Shown: positions 8,448-16,438 of the stretch, piece after piece
Numbering within the stretch: position 1 is the first letter of the stretch
How the letters are laid out: every line of letters begins with the position of its first letter
NCBI GenBank assembly: GCA_023229765.1
Contig: JALNYO010000052.1
Coordinates: forward strand, 1-20,416
Source: Syntrophales bacterium
GTDB lineage: Bacteria; Desulfobacterota; Syntrophia; Syntrophales; UBA5619
Length of the DNA: 20,416 nucleotides
Reading direction: 5' to 3'
Translations under genes and position numbers: made by a program
The notes under the pieces: generated by a model
What the model was told of the DNA's origin: nothing
The model's database searches: none
What the model saw: only the letters and a program-made list of their open reading frames with translations

Positions 8448-9722
8448 CTATCTTCCCAGTTTCGCCGCTATTACTTCAAGGAGATTTTTGAATAGAATAA
8501 CGCCTTTGAGCTGTTCATCATCATCTACAACCGGAATTGCCAAAAGGCCGTACTTGAAAAAATCGTCAGCGATCTGCCTTTTTTTTTCTTCAACATTGAC
8601 AAAGATTACACGCGTATCCATGATCCCGGAGAGCGAAGCTTCCGGCTCTGCCGCAAGGAGCTCCCGCAGGGAAACCACGCCGAGGATATGCTCTTGCTCG
8701 TCCACAACGTAACTATAGTAAATAAGATCGAGATCGTCGGCGTCAGCGCGAATGGCTTGCAGAGCCTCCGCGACGGTACAGTTCGGGGAAAAGCTGGGAT
8801 ATGCTGTGGTCATCAACCCACCGGCCTTCTCTTCCGGATGGGCGAGAAGTTCCTTCATGTCATCGGCCGCATCCTTTTCCATTTCATTCAGAATGCCTTC
8901 GACCTTTTCCGGCGAAAGATCGCCAAGGAGATCGGCTGCCTCAGAAAGAGACATCTCCTCAATAATATCGGATGCATCTTCGGTGGAAAGACCTTCAATC
9001 AGACTAACCTGCACCTTAGGATCAGTCTCCTCGAGCGTTTCCGCCGCTGTTTCGACGTCCAGCGCGTTAAAGACGGCTTTGCGCTGATGGATATCAAGGT
9101 CCTCAATGATATCAGCGAGATCTGCTGGGTGCAGTTGGCCAAGACGATTCTGGGCGATCGTCAATTGCAACAGATCCGGAGAGGAGATCATCTGCACAAA
9201 TTTCCAAGAAATGAGCTGATCGGACATCTCATAATCAAAAAGGGCCCGGAGGACAAAACCGAACAGAGGTTTAAGGCCAACACGTCGTAAAAGTCCATGA
9301 AAACCAACATCTACATGAACAAGGTATAGCTCGTTATTCGCTATCAGAAACTGCAGGTCGTTAACGCGCCTGATTTTCGCCCCATCGGTGTCAACCACCT
9401 GCTTATCCAGAAGCGCCTCTTTGAGCATCAGTTCGCTGGCAGCAAGTTCCTTATCCGGAGGTAAATCATCGTCTGCAAAGCTTGCCGTAAAATGACCATC
9501 CGTAAAATAAAAGCCCTGACTCGAAAATAAACGGATTTTCCTGTTCTTTTCCAGACGCAGCCTCGCACCCGTAACATGAGGATACGTTTCGTCAATATTC
9601 ACGATCAGGTCAAGGAGCCTGCCGACAGAATTTCCCCTCGGATCAATTATCTTTTTCCCAAGCAATTCGCTGAAAAATATAAAGAGTTCCGAATTCTGCT
9701 GATTAGGGATCATGTTTGCCAT
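8448..9722 (-). CDS. Soluble PRC-MgtE_N-CBS-CBS protein, putative cation sensor for the adjacent transporter
   Basis: Using the ATG at 9722 (GGAGG 11 bases upstream; a TTG at 9776 would add 18 residues) the product is 424 residues. Domains in order are two PRC-barrel-like segments (about 20-75 and 100-145), an MgtE_N-type superhelix (about 190-295, with HPADLADIIEDL and LSTEDASDIIEEMSLSEAADLLGDL-like repeats), the link AGGLMTTAYPSF, and two CBS domains (about 303-360 and 365-420). MgtE channels use these domains to sense Mg2+, then continue into a membrane domain. Here the protein ends right after the second CBS, with no membrane helices. Its place just upstream of an NRAMP gene suggests it senses Mg2+ or nucleotides and gates or regulates that transporter; this is inference. 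Confidence 0.85.
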   Translation of the reverse strand: MANMIPNQQNSELFIFFSELLGKKIIDPRGNSVGRLLDLIVNIDETYPHVTGARLRLEKNRKIRLFSSQGFYFTDGHFTASFADDDLPPDKELAASELMLKEALLDKQVVDTDGAKIRRVNDLQFLIANNELYLVHVDVGFHGLLRRVGLKPLFGFVLRALFDYEMSDQLISWKFVQMISSPDLLQLTIAQNRLGQLHPADLADIIEDLDIHQRKAVFNALDVETAAETLEETDPKVQVSLIEGLSTEDASDIIEEMSLSEAADLLGDLSPEKVEGILNEMEKDAADDMKELLAHPEEKAGGLMTTAYPSFSPNCTVAEALQAIRADADDLDLIYYSYVVDEQEHILGVVSLRELLAAEPEASLSGIMDTRVIFVNVEEKKRQIADDFFKYGLLAIPVVDDDEQLKGVILFKNLLEVIAAKLGR

Positions 9723-9838
9723 GATTATAGGCGCCTCCAAATTCCGACCGCGTATAGCATTTATTCCAATATTCAAGCAATCTTTTTCAACGCTGCTTTT
9801 ATTTCTGAATACGCTTTTGACGTCCGTAATCCCAAGTT

Positions 9839-9858
9839 AAGAAAAAACATTTTTTCTT
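9839..9858. promoter_or_regulatory. AT-rich dyad in the divergent spacer
   Basis: AAGAAAAAA (9839-9847) and TTTTTTCTT (9850-9858) are perfect inverted repeats separated by CA. The dyad lies between the leftward sensor gene and the rightward octaheme cytochrome gene, about 90 bases before the cytochrome start. It could be an operator or simply AT-rich promoter DNA; no clear -35/-10 pair is claimed. Confidence 0.35.
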
Positions 9859-9948
9859 GCATAATTATCTAATATATGTTCAGAAACTCCCAAATTAACA
9901 CTCCAAAAGCTATTGAAAACTACAAATGAATGGAGGGAGGGAATTATT

Positions 9949-11307
9949 ATGAGAATTAAGATTGTTGCGGTGGCGGCCCTTTTAGGCGCAGTCTCAGCTT
10001 CCACAGCCTTCGCCGAGGTTGACCACGCCCAGTTTGTCGAAGGCGCCGCTTTTAAAAACGGCCAGGAGGTTACCGCAAAATGCCTGGAGTGCCACGACAA
10101 GGAAGCCGCTGATTTAATGAAGACAACGCACTGGAAATGGTCTAAAGAACAGAATGTAAACGGAAAGAAGATGGAGTTAGGCAAGAAGAACGTCATCAAC
10201 AACTTTTGCTTAGCCGTTCCCGGCAACTGGCCCAGTTGCACCATTTGTCATGCCGGCTACGACTGGAAGGATGGCAGCTACGACTTTTCCAAGGCCGAAA
10301 ATGTCGATTGTCTCGCCTGCCACGACACAACCGGCACCTACAAAAAGGTGTCTCCCGCCGTTCAGCCGGATCCGAAGCTCGATTTGGCAAAGCTCGCCCA
10401 GAAAGTAGGGGCAACTTCGCGAAAATCGTGCGGCTCCTGCCACTTCTACGGGGGCGGCGGCGATCATGTTAAACACGGCGATCTGGACTCCTCCCTGACC
10501 AATCCGACCGGGGATATTGATGTGCACATGGGCGGCCAGGCAAAGATGGAATGCACCGGATGTCACTCGGCCGAGAAGCACGCAATAAAGGGACAATCCC
10601 TGACGGTTGCCGATAGCAACGCTGAGCGCATCGCCTGCACCGATTGTCATAGTGATGCCAAAATTCATAAAAATCAGTTTGTGGAAAGGCACATCAAAAA
10701 GGTAGCCTGCCAGACCTGCCACATCCCGACGATCGCCAAAAGCCTGCCTACCAAGGTTTGGTGGGACTGGTCAAAAGCCGGCAAAAACATCAAACCGAAG
10801 AAGGATGCCTTCGGCATGGATGATTATCTGAAAATAAAAGGAGAATTCAAATGGAACAAAAACTTTGCTCCGGAACTGCTCTGGTACAACGGCAAGGCCG
10901 ATAGAATTCTTCCCGGCGACAAGATCAACCCGGCCAAGGTTGTCAAATTAAATAGCCCGCAGGGCAATCGTTTCGATAAGAATTCCAAGCTCATGCCCTT
11001 CAAGGTCATGCGGGGGAAACAGCCATATGACTCCGGCAATAACACCATGGCTTTTGCAAAATTATTTAACGGCTACTGGAAAGACTTCAACTGGGACAAG
11101 GCGATTGAAGAAGGAATGAAGGCCGGCGGCCAGCCCTACAGTGGAAAATACGGCTTTGTGGAAACCAGTATGGCGCTGCCCGTCAACCACATGGTTGCCC
11201 CCAAAGAGAAGGCTTTCCGCTGCACGGCCTGCCATGGCTCCCATGGGAAGCTTGACTGGAAAGCGCTGGGGTATGAAAATGACCCGATCCTGAAAAAGAA
11301 GAAATAA
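9949..11307 (+). CDS. Exported octaheme c-type cytochrome, tetrathionate-reductase (OTR) family
   Basis: The ATG at 9949 is preceded by GGAGGGAGGG with 7 bases between. The 452-residue precursor has a signal peptide with likely cleavage after AFA (residue 22), so it is periplasmic. Eight CxxCH heme sites are present: 45-49, 97-101, 121-125, 161-165, 202-206, 230-234, 254-258 and 425-429. Family-type segments include CGSCHFYGGGGDHVKHGDLD (161-180), CQTCHIP, and TKVWWDWSKAG, which match the octaheme tetrathionate reductase family known from Shewanella. Those enzymes reduce tetrathionate, nitrite and hydroxylamine in vitro and have a Lys-ligated active heme; I cannot map that lysine with certainty. 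No membrane quinol partner is encoded nearby. It is a single-gene unit with a strong terminator, and its physiological substrate is unknown. Confidence 0.93.
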   Translation: MRIKIVAVAALLGAVSASTAFAEVDHAQFVEGAAFKNGQEVTAKCLECHDKEAADLMKTTHWKWSKEQNVNGKKMELGKKNVINNFCLAVPGNWPSCTICHAGYDWKDGSYDFSKAENVDCLACHDTTGTYKKVSPAVQPDPKLDLAKLAQKVGATSRKSCGSCHFYGGGGDHVKHGDLDSSLTNPTGDIDVHMGGQAKMECTGCHSAEKHAIKGQSLTVADSNAERIACTDCHSDAKIHKNQFVERHIKKVACQTCHIPTIAKSLPTKVWWDWSKAGKNIKPKKDAFGMDDYLKIKGEFKWNKNFAPELLWYNGKADRILPGDKINPAKVVKLNSPQGNRFDKNSKLMPFKVMRGKQPYDSGNNTMAFAKLFNGYWKDFNWDKAIEEGMKAGGQPYSGKYGFVETSMALPVNHMVAPKEKAFRCTACHGSHGKLDWKALGYENDPILKKKK

Positions 11308-11317
11308 ACCCCATTTT

Positions 11318-11359
11318 ATTCCAGCGGGCTTCCCCTGCCAACGGGAAGTCCGCTGGAAT
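11318..11359 (+). terminator. Strong hairpin after the octaheme cytochrome gene
   Basis: ATTCCAGCGGGCTTCCC (11318-11334) pairs with GGGAAGTCCGCTGGAAT (11343-11359) over 17 base pairs, with one G-T wobble and an 8-base loop. It starts 10 bases after the cytochrome stop. The downstream tract TATTATCAATTT is only moderately T-rich, so termination is likely but not textbook. Confidence 0.75.
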
Positions 11360-11501
11360 TATTATCAATTTAAAAACCGCCCTTGCCCGCCAAGCCTGCG
11401 CCTGCTATAAGCCCCGCCGAATGAATTTGCATTCAAAAACGCGATCATCTTATTTACAAAGGGGATCTGCCATACTATTTCATTCGGGAGATTAAGAATA
11501 C

Positions 11502-13514
11502 TTGATTTACATCAAAGAGTTAAGCCTTTCCTTTACCGACCGGAAGATCTTCGACAATCTCAACTGGACAATCCCGGACCGCAGCCGGGTCGGTCTTGTC
11601 GGCGACAACGGGGCGGGGAAAACAACCCTCTTGAAGATAATTGCCGGCATCCTTGAGCCGGACAAGGGTTCAATAGAAATATCCAACCGCAAAAAGGCGA
11701 CCATCGGCTACCTCCCGCAGGATCTTGTGGAACTTGATCCCATTCCCCTCTTGGAATTTGTCCGGATTAAAAGCGGCGTCTCCGATCTGGAAAAGGAGCT
11801 GAAACTCTGCGAAGAAGCCCTTTCCAACTCCAGCGGCAATGACGATGATCACGAAAAACTTTTATCCGATTACGAACGAAGTACGGCCCTCTTTGATGCG
11901 AAAAACGGCTATGCCTTCGAGGCCCGGGCAAAGCAGATGCTCGCCGGCTTCGGATTTCAGGAAACTGATTTTCTCAAGAACTGCGCCGACTTCTCCGGCG
12001 GCTGGAAAATGCGGATCATGCTTTCCGTCATCCTGCTGTCCCGACCGGATATCATGCTCCTCGACGAACCGACCAACCACTTGGACACGGAGAGCATGGA
12101 ATGGATGGAAAGCCAGCTTAAGGACTATCCCGGCATGATCATTACGATCGCCCATGATCGCGTTTTTCTGGACAAAGTAACCGGTTTCATCGCCGAGCTA
12201 ACCGGCCAAAAGCTCGAAATATACAAAGGAAATTACACATATTATCTCAAGGAGAAGCAGCGCCGCAAAGAGGCCCTGAAAAAGGAGATGGAGCTCCAGA
12301 AGGCGGAGATCAAACGGATCAGGGACTTCGTGGAGCGGTTCCGTTACAAGGCCACCAAGGCCAATCAGGTGCAAAGCCGCCTTAAGATGCTCGAGAGGTT
12401 CGACTCCCTCCGCGAGGAAGGGGAAGGAAAAACCGTTGCGATCCGCTTTCCTGAAAGCCCCAAAAGCGGCAAGGAGGTTCTCTCGGTCAGCGGCCTGGCC
12501 AAAGCGTATGGCGATCATGCTGTATTTCACGATCTCAATTTTACCCTCTATCGCGGGGAAAAAGCCGCAGTCGTGGGAATGAACGGGGCCGGCAAATCCA
12601 CTCTCTCGCGCCTATTGAGCGGCGCCGAAGAACCGTCCTCCGGAAATATAGCCATTGGCCTGAATGTCAAAACAGCCTTTTTCTCTCAGGAAAGCGCGAT
12701 GAACCTTGATTACGACAGAACGATCTGGGAAGAGGTCAATCTCGTCGGCACAAGAAGCAACGACCAGGAGCGGCGCAACCTTCTCGGCGCATTTCTGTTT
12801 TCCGGCGATGACGTTTACAAGAAGATATCCGTCCTCTCCGGCGGCGAAAAATCTCGTCTCGCCCTGTTGAAGATACTCCTCGAAGACACAAACCTCCTGA
12901 TCCTTGACGAACCGACAAACCATCTCGACATCAAGACCAAGGAGGTCTTTCAGAACGCCTTGTTGAGTTACGGGGGAACCATCCTGATCGTCTCCCACGA
13001 CCGCTATTTCCTCGACAACCTCGTGGGACGGGTATTTGAACTCAAGGACGGCATCTGCCATGAGTACAACGGCAACTACTCGTGGTTCATTGAAAAAAGA
13101 AAGGAACTGGAGTCCGCGCCGTCTTCTATTCCATCCGCTTCTCCCCTGCAAACGGAAAGCAATGCCGGGGTGGAACTCGCTCAAACGGGAGGCGAAATAA
13201 AGGCAAAAAAGACCAAAGAGGAAAAACGCTCAGAGGCTGAGGAGAGAAACCGCATCTCTAAGGCAACCGCAAGTCTCAAAAAGGAACTGGTCAAAACAGA
13301 GACAAAAATCTCTCTCCTTGAGAAAAAAAAACGGGAAACCGAGGAGGCTCTTTGCCAGACAGAAATATATCAGCAGCCAGAACTTGTCAAGCAGATGAAC
13401 CTCGAACTCAGGTCTATTGACGGGGCGTTGGAAGACCTCTACTATGCATGGAACGATCTCACCCTAAAAATAGAGGCGTGGGAAGAATCATCGCCCCTAC
13501 CCTCCCCCGCCTAA
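11502..13514 (+). CDS. ABC-F family ATPase, two ABC domains (Uup/YheS/EttA-like)
   Basis: ABC-F proteins are soluble ATPases that act on ribosomes, not transporters. The 670-residue product has two ABC cassettes. The first has Walker A GDNGAGKTT (34-42), signature FSGGWKMR (164-171) and Walker B LLDEPTNHLD (186-195). The second has GMNGAGKST (359-367), LSGGEKSR (445-452) and LLILDEPTNHLD (465-476). Between them is the charged interdomain linker (about 240-310). A lysine/glutamate-rich coiled-coil C-terminus (about 565-665) follows a low-complexity spacer, as in Uup and YheS. The start is TTG at 11502 with GGGAG 11 bases upstream. No membrane segments are present. Which ABC-F subgroup it belongs to needs a tree; antibiotic resistance is not implied. 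Confidence 0.93.
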   Translation: MIYIKELSLSFTDRKIFDNLNWTIPDRSRVGLVGDNGAGKTTLLKIIAGILEPDKGSIEISNRKKATIGYLPQDLVELDPIPLLEFVRIKSGVSDLEKELKLCEEALSNSSGNDDDHEKLLSDYERSTALFDAKNGYAFEARAKQMLAGFGFQETDFLKNCADFSGGWKMRIMLSVILLSRPDIMLLDEPTNHLDTESMEWMESQLKDYPGMIITIAHDRVFLDKVTGFIAELTGQKLEIYKGNYTYYLKEKQRRKEALKKEMELQKAEIKRIRDFVERFRYKATKANQVQSRLKMLERFDSLREEGEGKTVAIRFPESPKSGKEVLSVSGLAKAYGDHAVFHDLNFTLYRGEKAAVVGMNGAGKSTLSRLLSGAEEPSSGNIAIGLNVKTAFFSQESAMNLDYDRTIWEEVNLVGTRSNDQERRNLLGAFLFSGDDVYKKISVLSGGEKSRLALLKILLEDTNLLILDEPTNHLDIKTKEVFQNALLSYGGTILIVSHDRYFLDNLVGRVFELKDGICHEYNGNYSWFIEKRKELESAPSSIPSASPLQTESNAGVELAQTGGEIKAKKTKEEKRSEAEERNRISKATASLKKELVKTETKISLLEKKKRETEEALCQTEIYQQPELVKQMNLELRSIDGALEDLYYAWNDLTLKIEAWEESSPLPSPA

Positions 13515-13556
13515 AGATGCCGAAAGCTTTGAATTTCTCCTAAAATTCGGCAAATC

Positions 13557-13625
13557 GTCATACCGGCGAAAGCCGGTATCCAGTCTTTTCAAGATCTTCT
13601 GGACCCCGGCTTTCGCCGGTATGAC
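13557..13625. repeat. REP-type paired palindrome
   Basis: GTCATACCGGCGAAAGCCGG begins the left half at 13557; the right half at 13599-13625 is its near-perfect inverted copy, running to CGCCGGTATGAC. Each half also folds alone: TACCGGC-GAAA-GCCGGTA makes a GNRA-capped hairpin. The element lies about 40 bases after the ABC-F stop, where it can act as a terminator or 3'-end stabiliser. Its layout (GTCAT, stem, ATCCAG) is shared with the element at 6-127. Confidence 0.85.
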
Positions 13626-13716
13626 AGCGTGGGGGCATTTTTCAAGTCTCATGCCGACAGTGACATTTTCCCCTGAAAATACCTCTGCAAATGTTTAACA
13701 TTATTGCATCCAACTT

Positions 13717-13737
13717 CCCTCCCCTTCAAGGGGAGGG
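13717..13737. repeat. 21-base G/C palindrome
   Basis: CCCTCCCCTT and AAGGGGAGGG flank a single central C at 13727, giving a perfect palindrome followed by CCAGGGTGGGGATGGGG. Such CCCTCCCC-GGGGAGGG spacers recur in many proteobacterial genomes. It lies between the ABC-F gene and the 3' end of the leftward ferritin-like gene and could end the latter's transcript. Confidence 0.6.
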
Positions 13738-13783
13738 CCAGGGTGGGGATGGGGTCGCGCCATCATGAATGTTTCATGTGCGG

Positions 13784-14299
13784 CTATGCCCCGTCAAGGC
13801 CGGAGGATTCCTGCTTCTGGAACCACCCACCCGGATTGACAAAGAACTCTTCCGTGTCCTTTAGGGAGGTAAAATGCTCATGCTCGATATTCGCCAGCAG
13901 CTCAAAAAAGGCCTTCTCTTTCGGCTCCACCGATTTGTCTCTGAGCTCTGCATAGAACTGCGCCCCTTTTGCCTCGAAATCAATGGCAACGCGAACGGCT
14001 TTTAAGTCGTCTTCAGCGCCGCTGCCGTTTGCCGTCCCCTTTGCCGCCGTTCCGAAAACCGCTTTCACCGCAGAATTTTTCACCTGCAGCGAAACAGTTT
14101 CCGGCCATTTCTGATCCTTTTTCCAGACTTCGGCAAGCTGAAACAAGCGCTCGTAATGCTCAAGCTCCTCTTCGGCAATCTGCGCAAACATCGCCTTGCC
14201 CAGCGGGTTTGACGTTCTTGCGGCATTCTTAAGATAAAAATCACGTTCCATCATTTCGTTTTTCAGCGCCATTTCCAGTGCATTCAATCGTTCTTCCAT
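13784..14299 (-). CDS. Rubrerythrin/ferritin-like di-iron protein without rubredoxin domain
   Basis: This 171-residue protein has the four-helix ferritin-like pattern. Helix 1 is ALKNEMMERDFYL with Glu15 or Glu19; helix 2 is AEEELEHYERL with Glu45 and His48. Helix 3 is AVRVAIDFEAKGAQFY with Glu109; helix 4 is NIEHEHFTSLKD with Glu139 and His142. These are the residues expected to bind a di-iron centre. A glycine/alanine-rich insertion (about 80-98) separates the helix pairs. The C-terminal rubredoxin domain of full rubrerythrin is absent. GGAGGAG lies 5 bases before the ATG. Such proteins usually deal with peroxide or iron in anaerobes; the exact substrate is not shown by the sequence. It is transcribed alone. 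Confidence 0.85.
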   Translation of the reverse strand: MEERLNALEMALKNEMMERDFYLKNAARTSNPLGKAMFAQIAEEELEHYERLFQLAEVWKKDQKWPETVSLQVKNSAVKAVFGTAAKGTANGSGAEDDLKAVRVAIDFEAKGAQFYAELRDKSVEPKEKAFFELLANIEHEHFTSLKDTEEFFVNPGGWFQKQESSGLDGA

Positions 14300-14430
14300 A
14301 ACCTGCTCCTCCCGACAACGTAACTATTTCTTTTGCTTCACCGTAACTTCGTGGATTCTACACGATAATCTGTTAGCCCGCAACAATAATAATCCCGTGA
14401 AAAGTCGCCACGCCCGCTGAAAACATGTGT

Positions 14431-14444
14431 CCAGCTTCGGCTGG
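14431..14444. terminator. Small TTCG-capped hairpin
   Basis: CCAGC-TTCG-GCTGG forms a 5-bp stem with an exceptionally stable UUCG-type loop on the + strand. It lies between the leftward enoyl-CoA hydratase gene and the start of the ferritin-like gene, just past a heptamer array. A termination or processing role is possible; there is no T-run on either side. Confidence 0.35.
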
Positions 14445-14458
14445 TTCAGGTTTTCGCC

Positions 14459-14493
14459 AACGGTCAACTGCAAACCGTAAACCGTGAACCGTT
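14459..14493 (-). repeat. Third heptamer array (five units) after the enoyl-CoA hydratase gene
   Basis: The + strand units are AACGGTC, AACTGCA, AACCGTA, AACCGTG and AACCGTT. On the minus strand they read as GGTTNAC-type, the sense of the hydratase gene whose stop is 7 bases away. The array has the same unit count as that at 7056-7090 and closely related units (AACCGTA and AACCGTG are identical). Confidence 0.8.
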
Positions 14494-14500
14494 ATAAAAA

Positions 14501-15310
14501 TCATCGGTACTTGCCAGAGAAATCCGGTTTGCGCTTCTCTTTCATGGCTTTAATCCCCTCCCGGGCGTCGAGACTGCTGAAGACAGGCATTCCGATTTCC
14601 AGCTCCTTCTGGAAGGCTTCCCGGTAGCTCATGTCCATGCTCTCCCGAAAGCAGCGCACGATCCCCTGAACTGCCAGGGGCCCATTGCCCGCTATTCTTT
14701 CGGCCATCTCCAGCGCCGCCTCCATCAGCCCGCCGGATGGGACAACGCGATTGAGGAAACCCCAGTTATAAAGGGTATGGGCGCTGAAATTGTCCGCAGT
14801 CAAAAGCACCTCCATCGCCCGGCAGGGAGTCAGGATGCGGGGCAGGTAAACATTGGAACCGCCTGTCGGCATAATCCCGAGACTCGCCTCCCGCATCTGA
14901 AAAACCGCATCCGCGGAGGCAAGGCGCAGATCGGCGCCCATCACCATCTCAAAGCCGCCGGTCAGACAATAACCGTTTACCGCCGCGATGACCGGCTTTT
15001 TTACGATGTTCGGCTTCAACATGGCCTCCGCAACCTGAGTTCCGAATTCGTCAAACCATTTTTCCGCTTCGGTCTGAGGTTCCCGCATCTTGGTCAGAAT
15101 CGGGATCGCCGAGCCCAGGTCCATCCCCGAGCAGAAGATATCCGGGAGACAGGAATAGAGGATGACGACCCTGATTTCGTCATCGGCATTGATCTCCTGC
15201 CACGCCCGGTGCAGATCCATCAGAATCTGCGGGTCGAGTGCGTTTTTCTCCTTCGGACGGTTCAGGCCAACCTTTACAATATGTCCCTCTTTTTCGCAAT
15301 TAAGCGCCAT
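14501..15310 (-). CDS. Enoyl-CoA hydratase/isomerase (crotonase family)
   Basis: This 269-residue protein has the crotonase fold. IFCSGMDL (58-65) and NGYCLTGGFEMVMGADLRLA (112-131) form the CoA-binding and oxyanion-hole regions. Both glutamates of classical hydratases seem present: Glu141 in QMREASLGIMPTGG and Glu167 in AMEVLL, so hydratase activity is likely. The acyl substrate cannot be read from sequence; fatty-acid, aromatic-acid or syntrophic acid degradation are all possible. GGGGAGG lies 6 bases before the ATG. It starts 19 bases after the stop of rfbB on the same strand, so the two are probably cotranscribed despite unrelated roles. A heptamer array follows its stop. Confidence 0.92.
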   Translation of the reverse strand: MALNCEKEGHIVKVGLNRPKEKNALDPQILMDLHRAWQEINADDEIRVVILYSCLPDIFCSGMDLGSAIPILTKMREPQTEAEKWFDEFGTQVAEAMLKPNIVKKPVIAAVNGYCLTGGFEMVMGADLRLASADAVFQMREASLGIMPTGGSNVYLPRILTPCRAMEVLLTADNFSAHTLYNWGFLNRVVPSGGLMEAALEMAERIAGNGPLAVQGIVRCFRESMDMSYREAFQKELEIGMPVFSSLDAREGIKAMKEKRKPDFSGKYR

Positions 15311-15329
15311 TCATTGCCTCCCCGGCGAC

Positions 15330-16394
15330 CTACGGCCGCTTTCCATAGTTTTCCTGAATCCAGTTCAGATACGCGCCGCTGCGAATCCTCTCCCCCCAGC
15401 CCCGGTTTTCGAGATACCACAAAACTGTCTTCCTCAGCCCCGTGGCAAACGACTCTCGCGGGGACCAACCCAGTTCCCGATGCAGCTTCGAGAAATCAAT
15501 CGCGTAGCGGCGATCATGTCCGGGGCGATCCTTCACAAAGGTTATAAGTCCCCGGCGTGGGTTTCCGGCAGGCGAAAATTCGTCTAAAAGATCACAGATC
15601 ATCTCGACAATGGCGATGTTTTCCATCTCCGCATGTCCGCCGATGTTGTATGTCCCGCCCCGCTGTCCCTTTCCCATTATTTCCGCAATTGCCTCGCAAT
15701 GGTCGGTGACGTAGAGCCAATCGCGAACATTTTTTCCGTCTCCATAAACGGGCAGCGCCTTTCCTTCCAGGGCATTGAGAATAACCAGCGGAATCAGCTT
15801 TTCGGGGAACTGATAAGGGCCGTAGTTGTTTGAGCAATTGGATATCGTTGTCGGCAGTCCGTACGTCTCATGATAGGCGCGCACCAGGTGATCGGACGAG
15901 GCCTTCGATGCGGAATAGGGGCTGTTCGGACGGTACGGTGTCTCCTCGGTAAAATAACCATCCGGGCCGAGACTGCCATAGACCTCGTCGGTACTGATGT
16001 GATGGAAGAGATAGAATTTTCCGGAAGAGGCAGTTTCCCGTGCAGCCTCCAGCAGATTGAATGTACCATTGATATTGGTCTGGATGAACGCCTCCGGTCT
16101 TTTTATCGAACGATCGACATGCGACTCGGCGGCAAAATGGCAGACCGAATCGATTGCCTGTCGTGAAAAAATGCTCCGAACTGCCGGTAAATCGCAGATA
16201 TCCGCCTTTTCGAAGACATATCTGCCGGAATATTGCTCAACGAGCCCCTGGAGATTTTCCGGATTTCCTGCATAAGTCAGGCAGTCAACATTGACGATCC
16301 GCCCGTGAAAATTATCGTTTGCCAGCAGATAGCGGATGAAGTTGCTCCCGATAAATCCGCATCCCCCTGTTACCAGTAGATTTTCGCTGTCCAT
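15330..16394 (-). CDS. rfbB: dTDP-glucose 4,6-dehydratase
   Basis: This enzyme makes dTDP-4-keto-6-deoxyglucose, the second step toward dTDP-rhamnose and related surface sugars. I start at the ATG at 16394, with GGGGG just upstream; a longer in-frame start at 16490 would add 32 residues unlike the family. The 354-residue product has the NAD-binding GGCGFIG (10-16), the catalytic STDEVYG (134-140) with Asp136 and Glu137, YSASK (160-164) and NNYGPYQFPEKLIP (189-202). Further on are GDGKNVRDWLYV and DRPGHDRRYAID, all typical of RmlB. The usual partners rmlA, rmlC and rmlD are not in the window. The leader can form alternative hairpins around the ribosome binding site. Confidence 0.95.
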   Translation of the reverse strand: MDSENLLVTGGCGFIGSNFIRYLLANDNFHGRIVNVDCLTYAGNPENLQGLVEQYSGRYVFEKADICDLPAVRSIFSRQAIDSVCHFAAESHVDRSIKRPEAFIQTNINGTFNLLEAARETASSGKFYLFHHISTDEVYGSLGPDGYFTEETPYRPNSPYSASKASSDHLVRAYHETYGLPTTISNCSNNYGPYQFPEKLIPLVILNALEGKALPVYGDGKNVRDWLYVTDHCEAIAEIMGKGQRGGTYNIGGHAEMENIAIVEMICDLLDEFSPAGNPRRGLITFVKDRPGHDRRYAIDFSKLHRELGWSPRESFATGLRKTVLWYLENRGWGERIRSGAYLNWIQENYGKRP

Positions 16395-16397
16395 TGT

Positions 16398-16438
16398 CCC
16401 CCTTTTCTGATGCCGGTTAATTGCCCCCGGAAAGGGGG
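16398..16438 (-). promoter_or_regulatory. rfbB leader with two mutually exclusive hairpins
   Basis: In the minus-strand leader, CCCCC (16438-16434) can pair with the nearby GGGGG (16428-16424) across a 5-base loop. The same bases extended to CCCCCTTT (16438-16431) can instead pair over 8 bp with AAAGGGGG (16405-16398), which is the ribosome binding site 3 bases before the ATG. The first fold leaves the site free, the second hides it. This is visible complementarity; regulation is inference. Confidence 0.4.
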
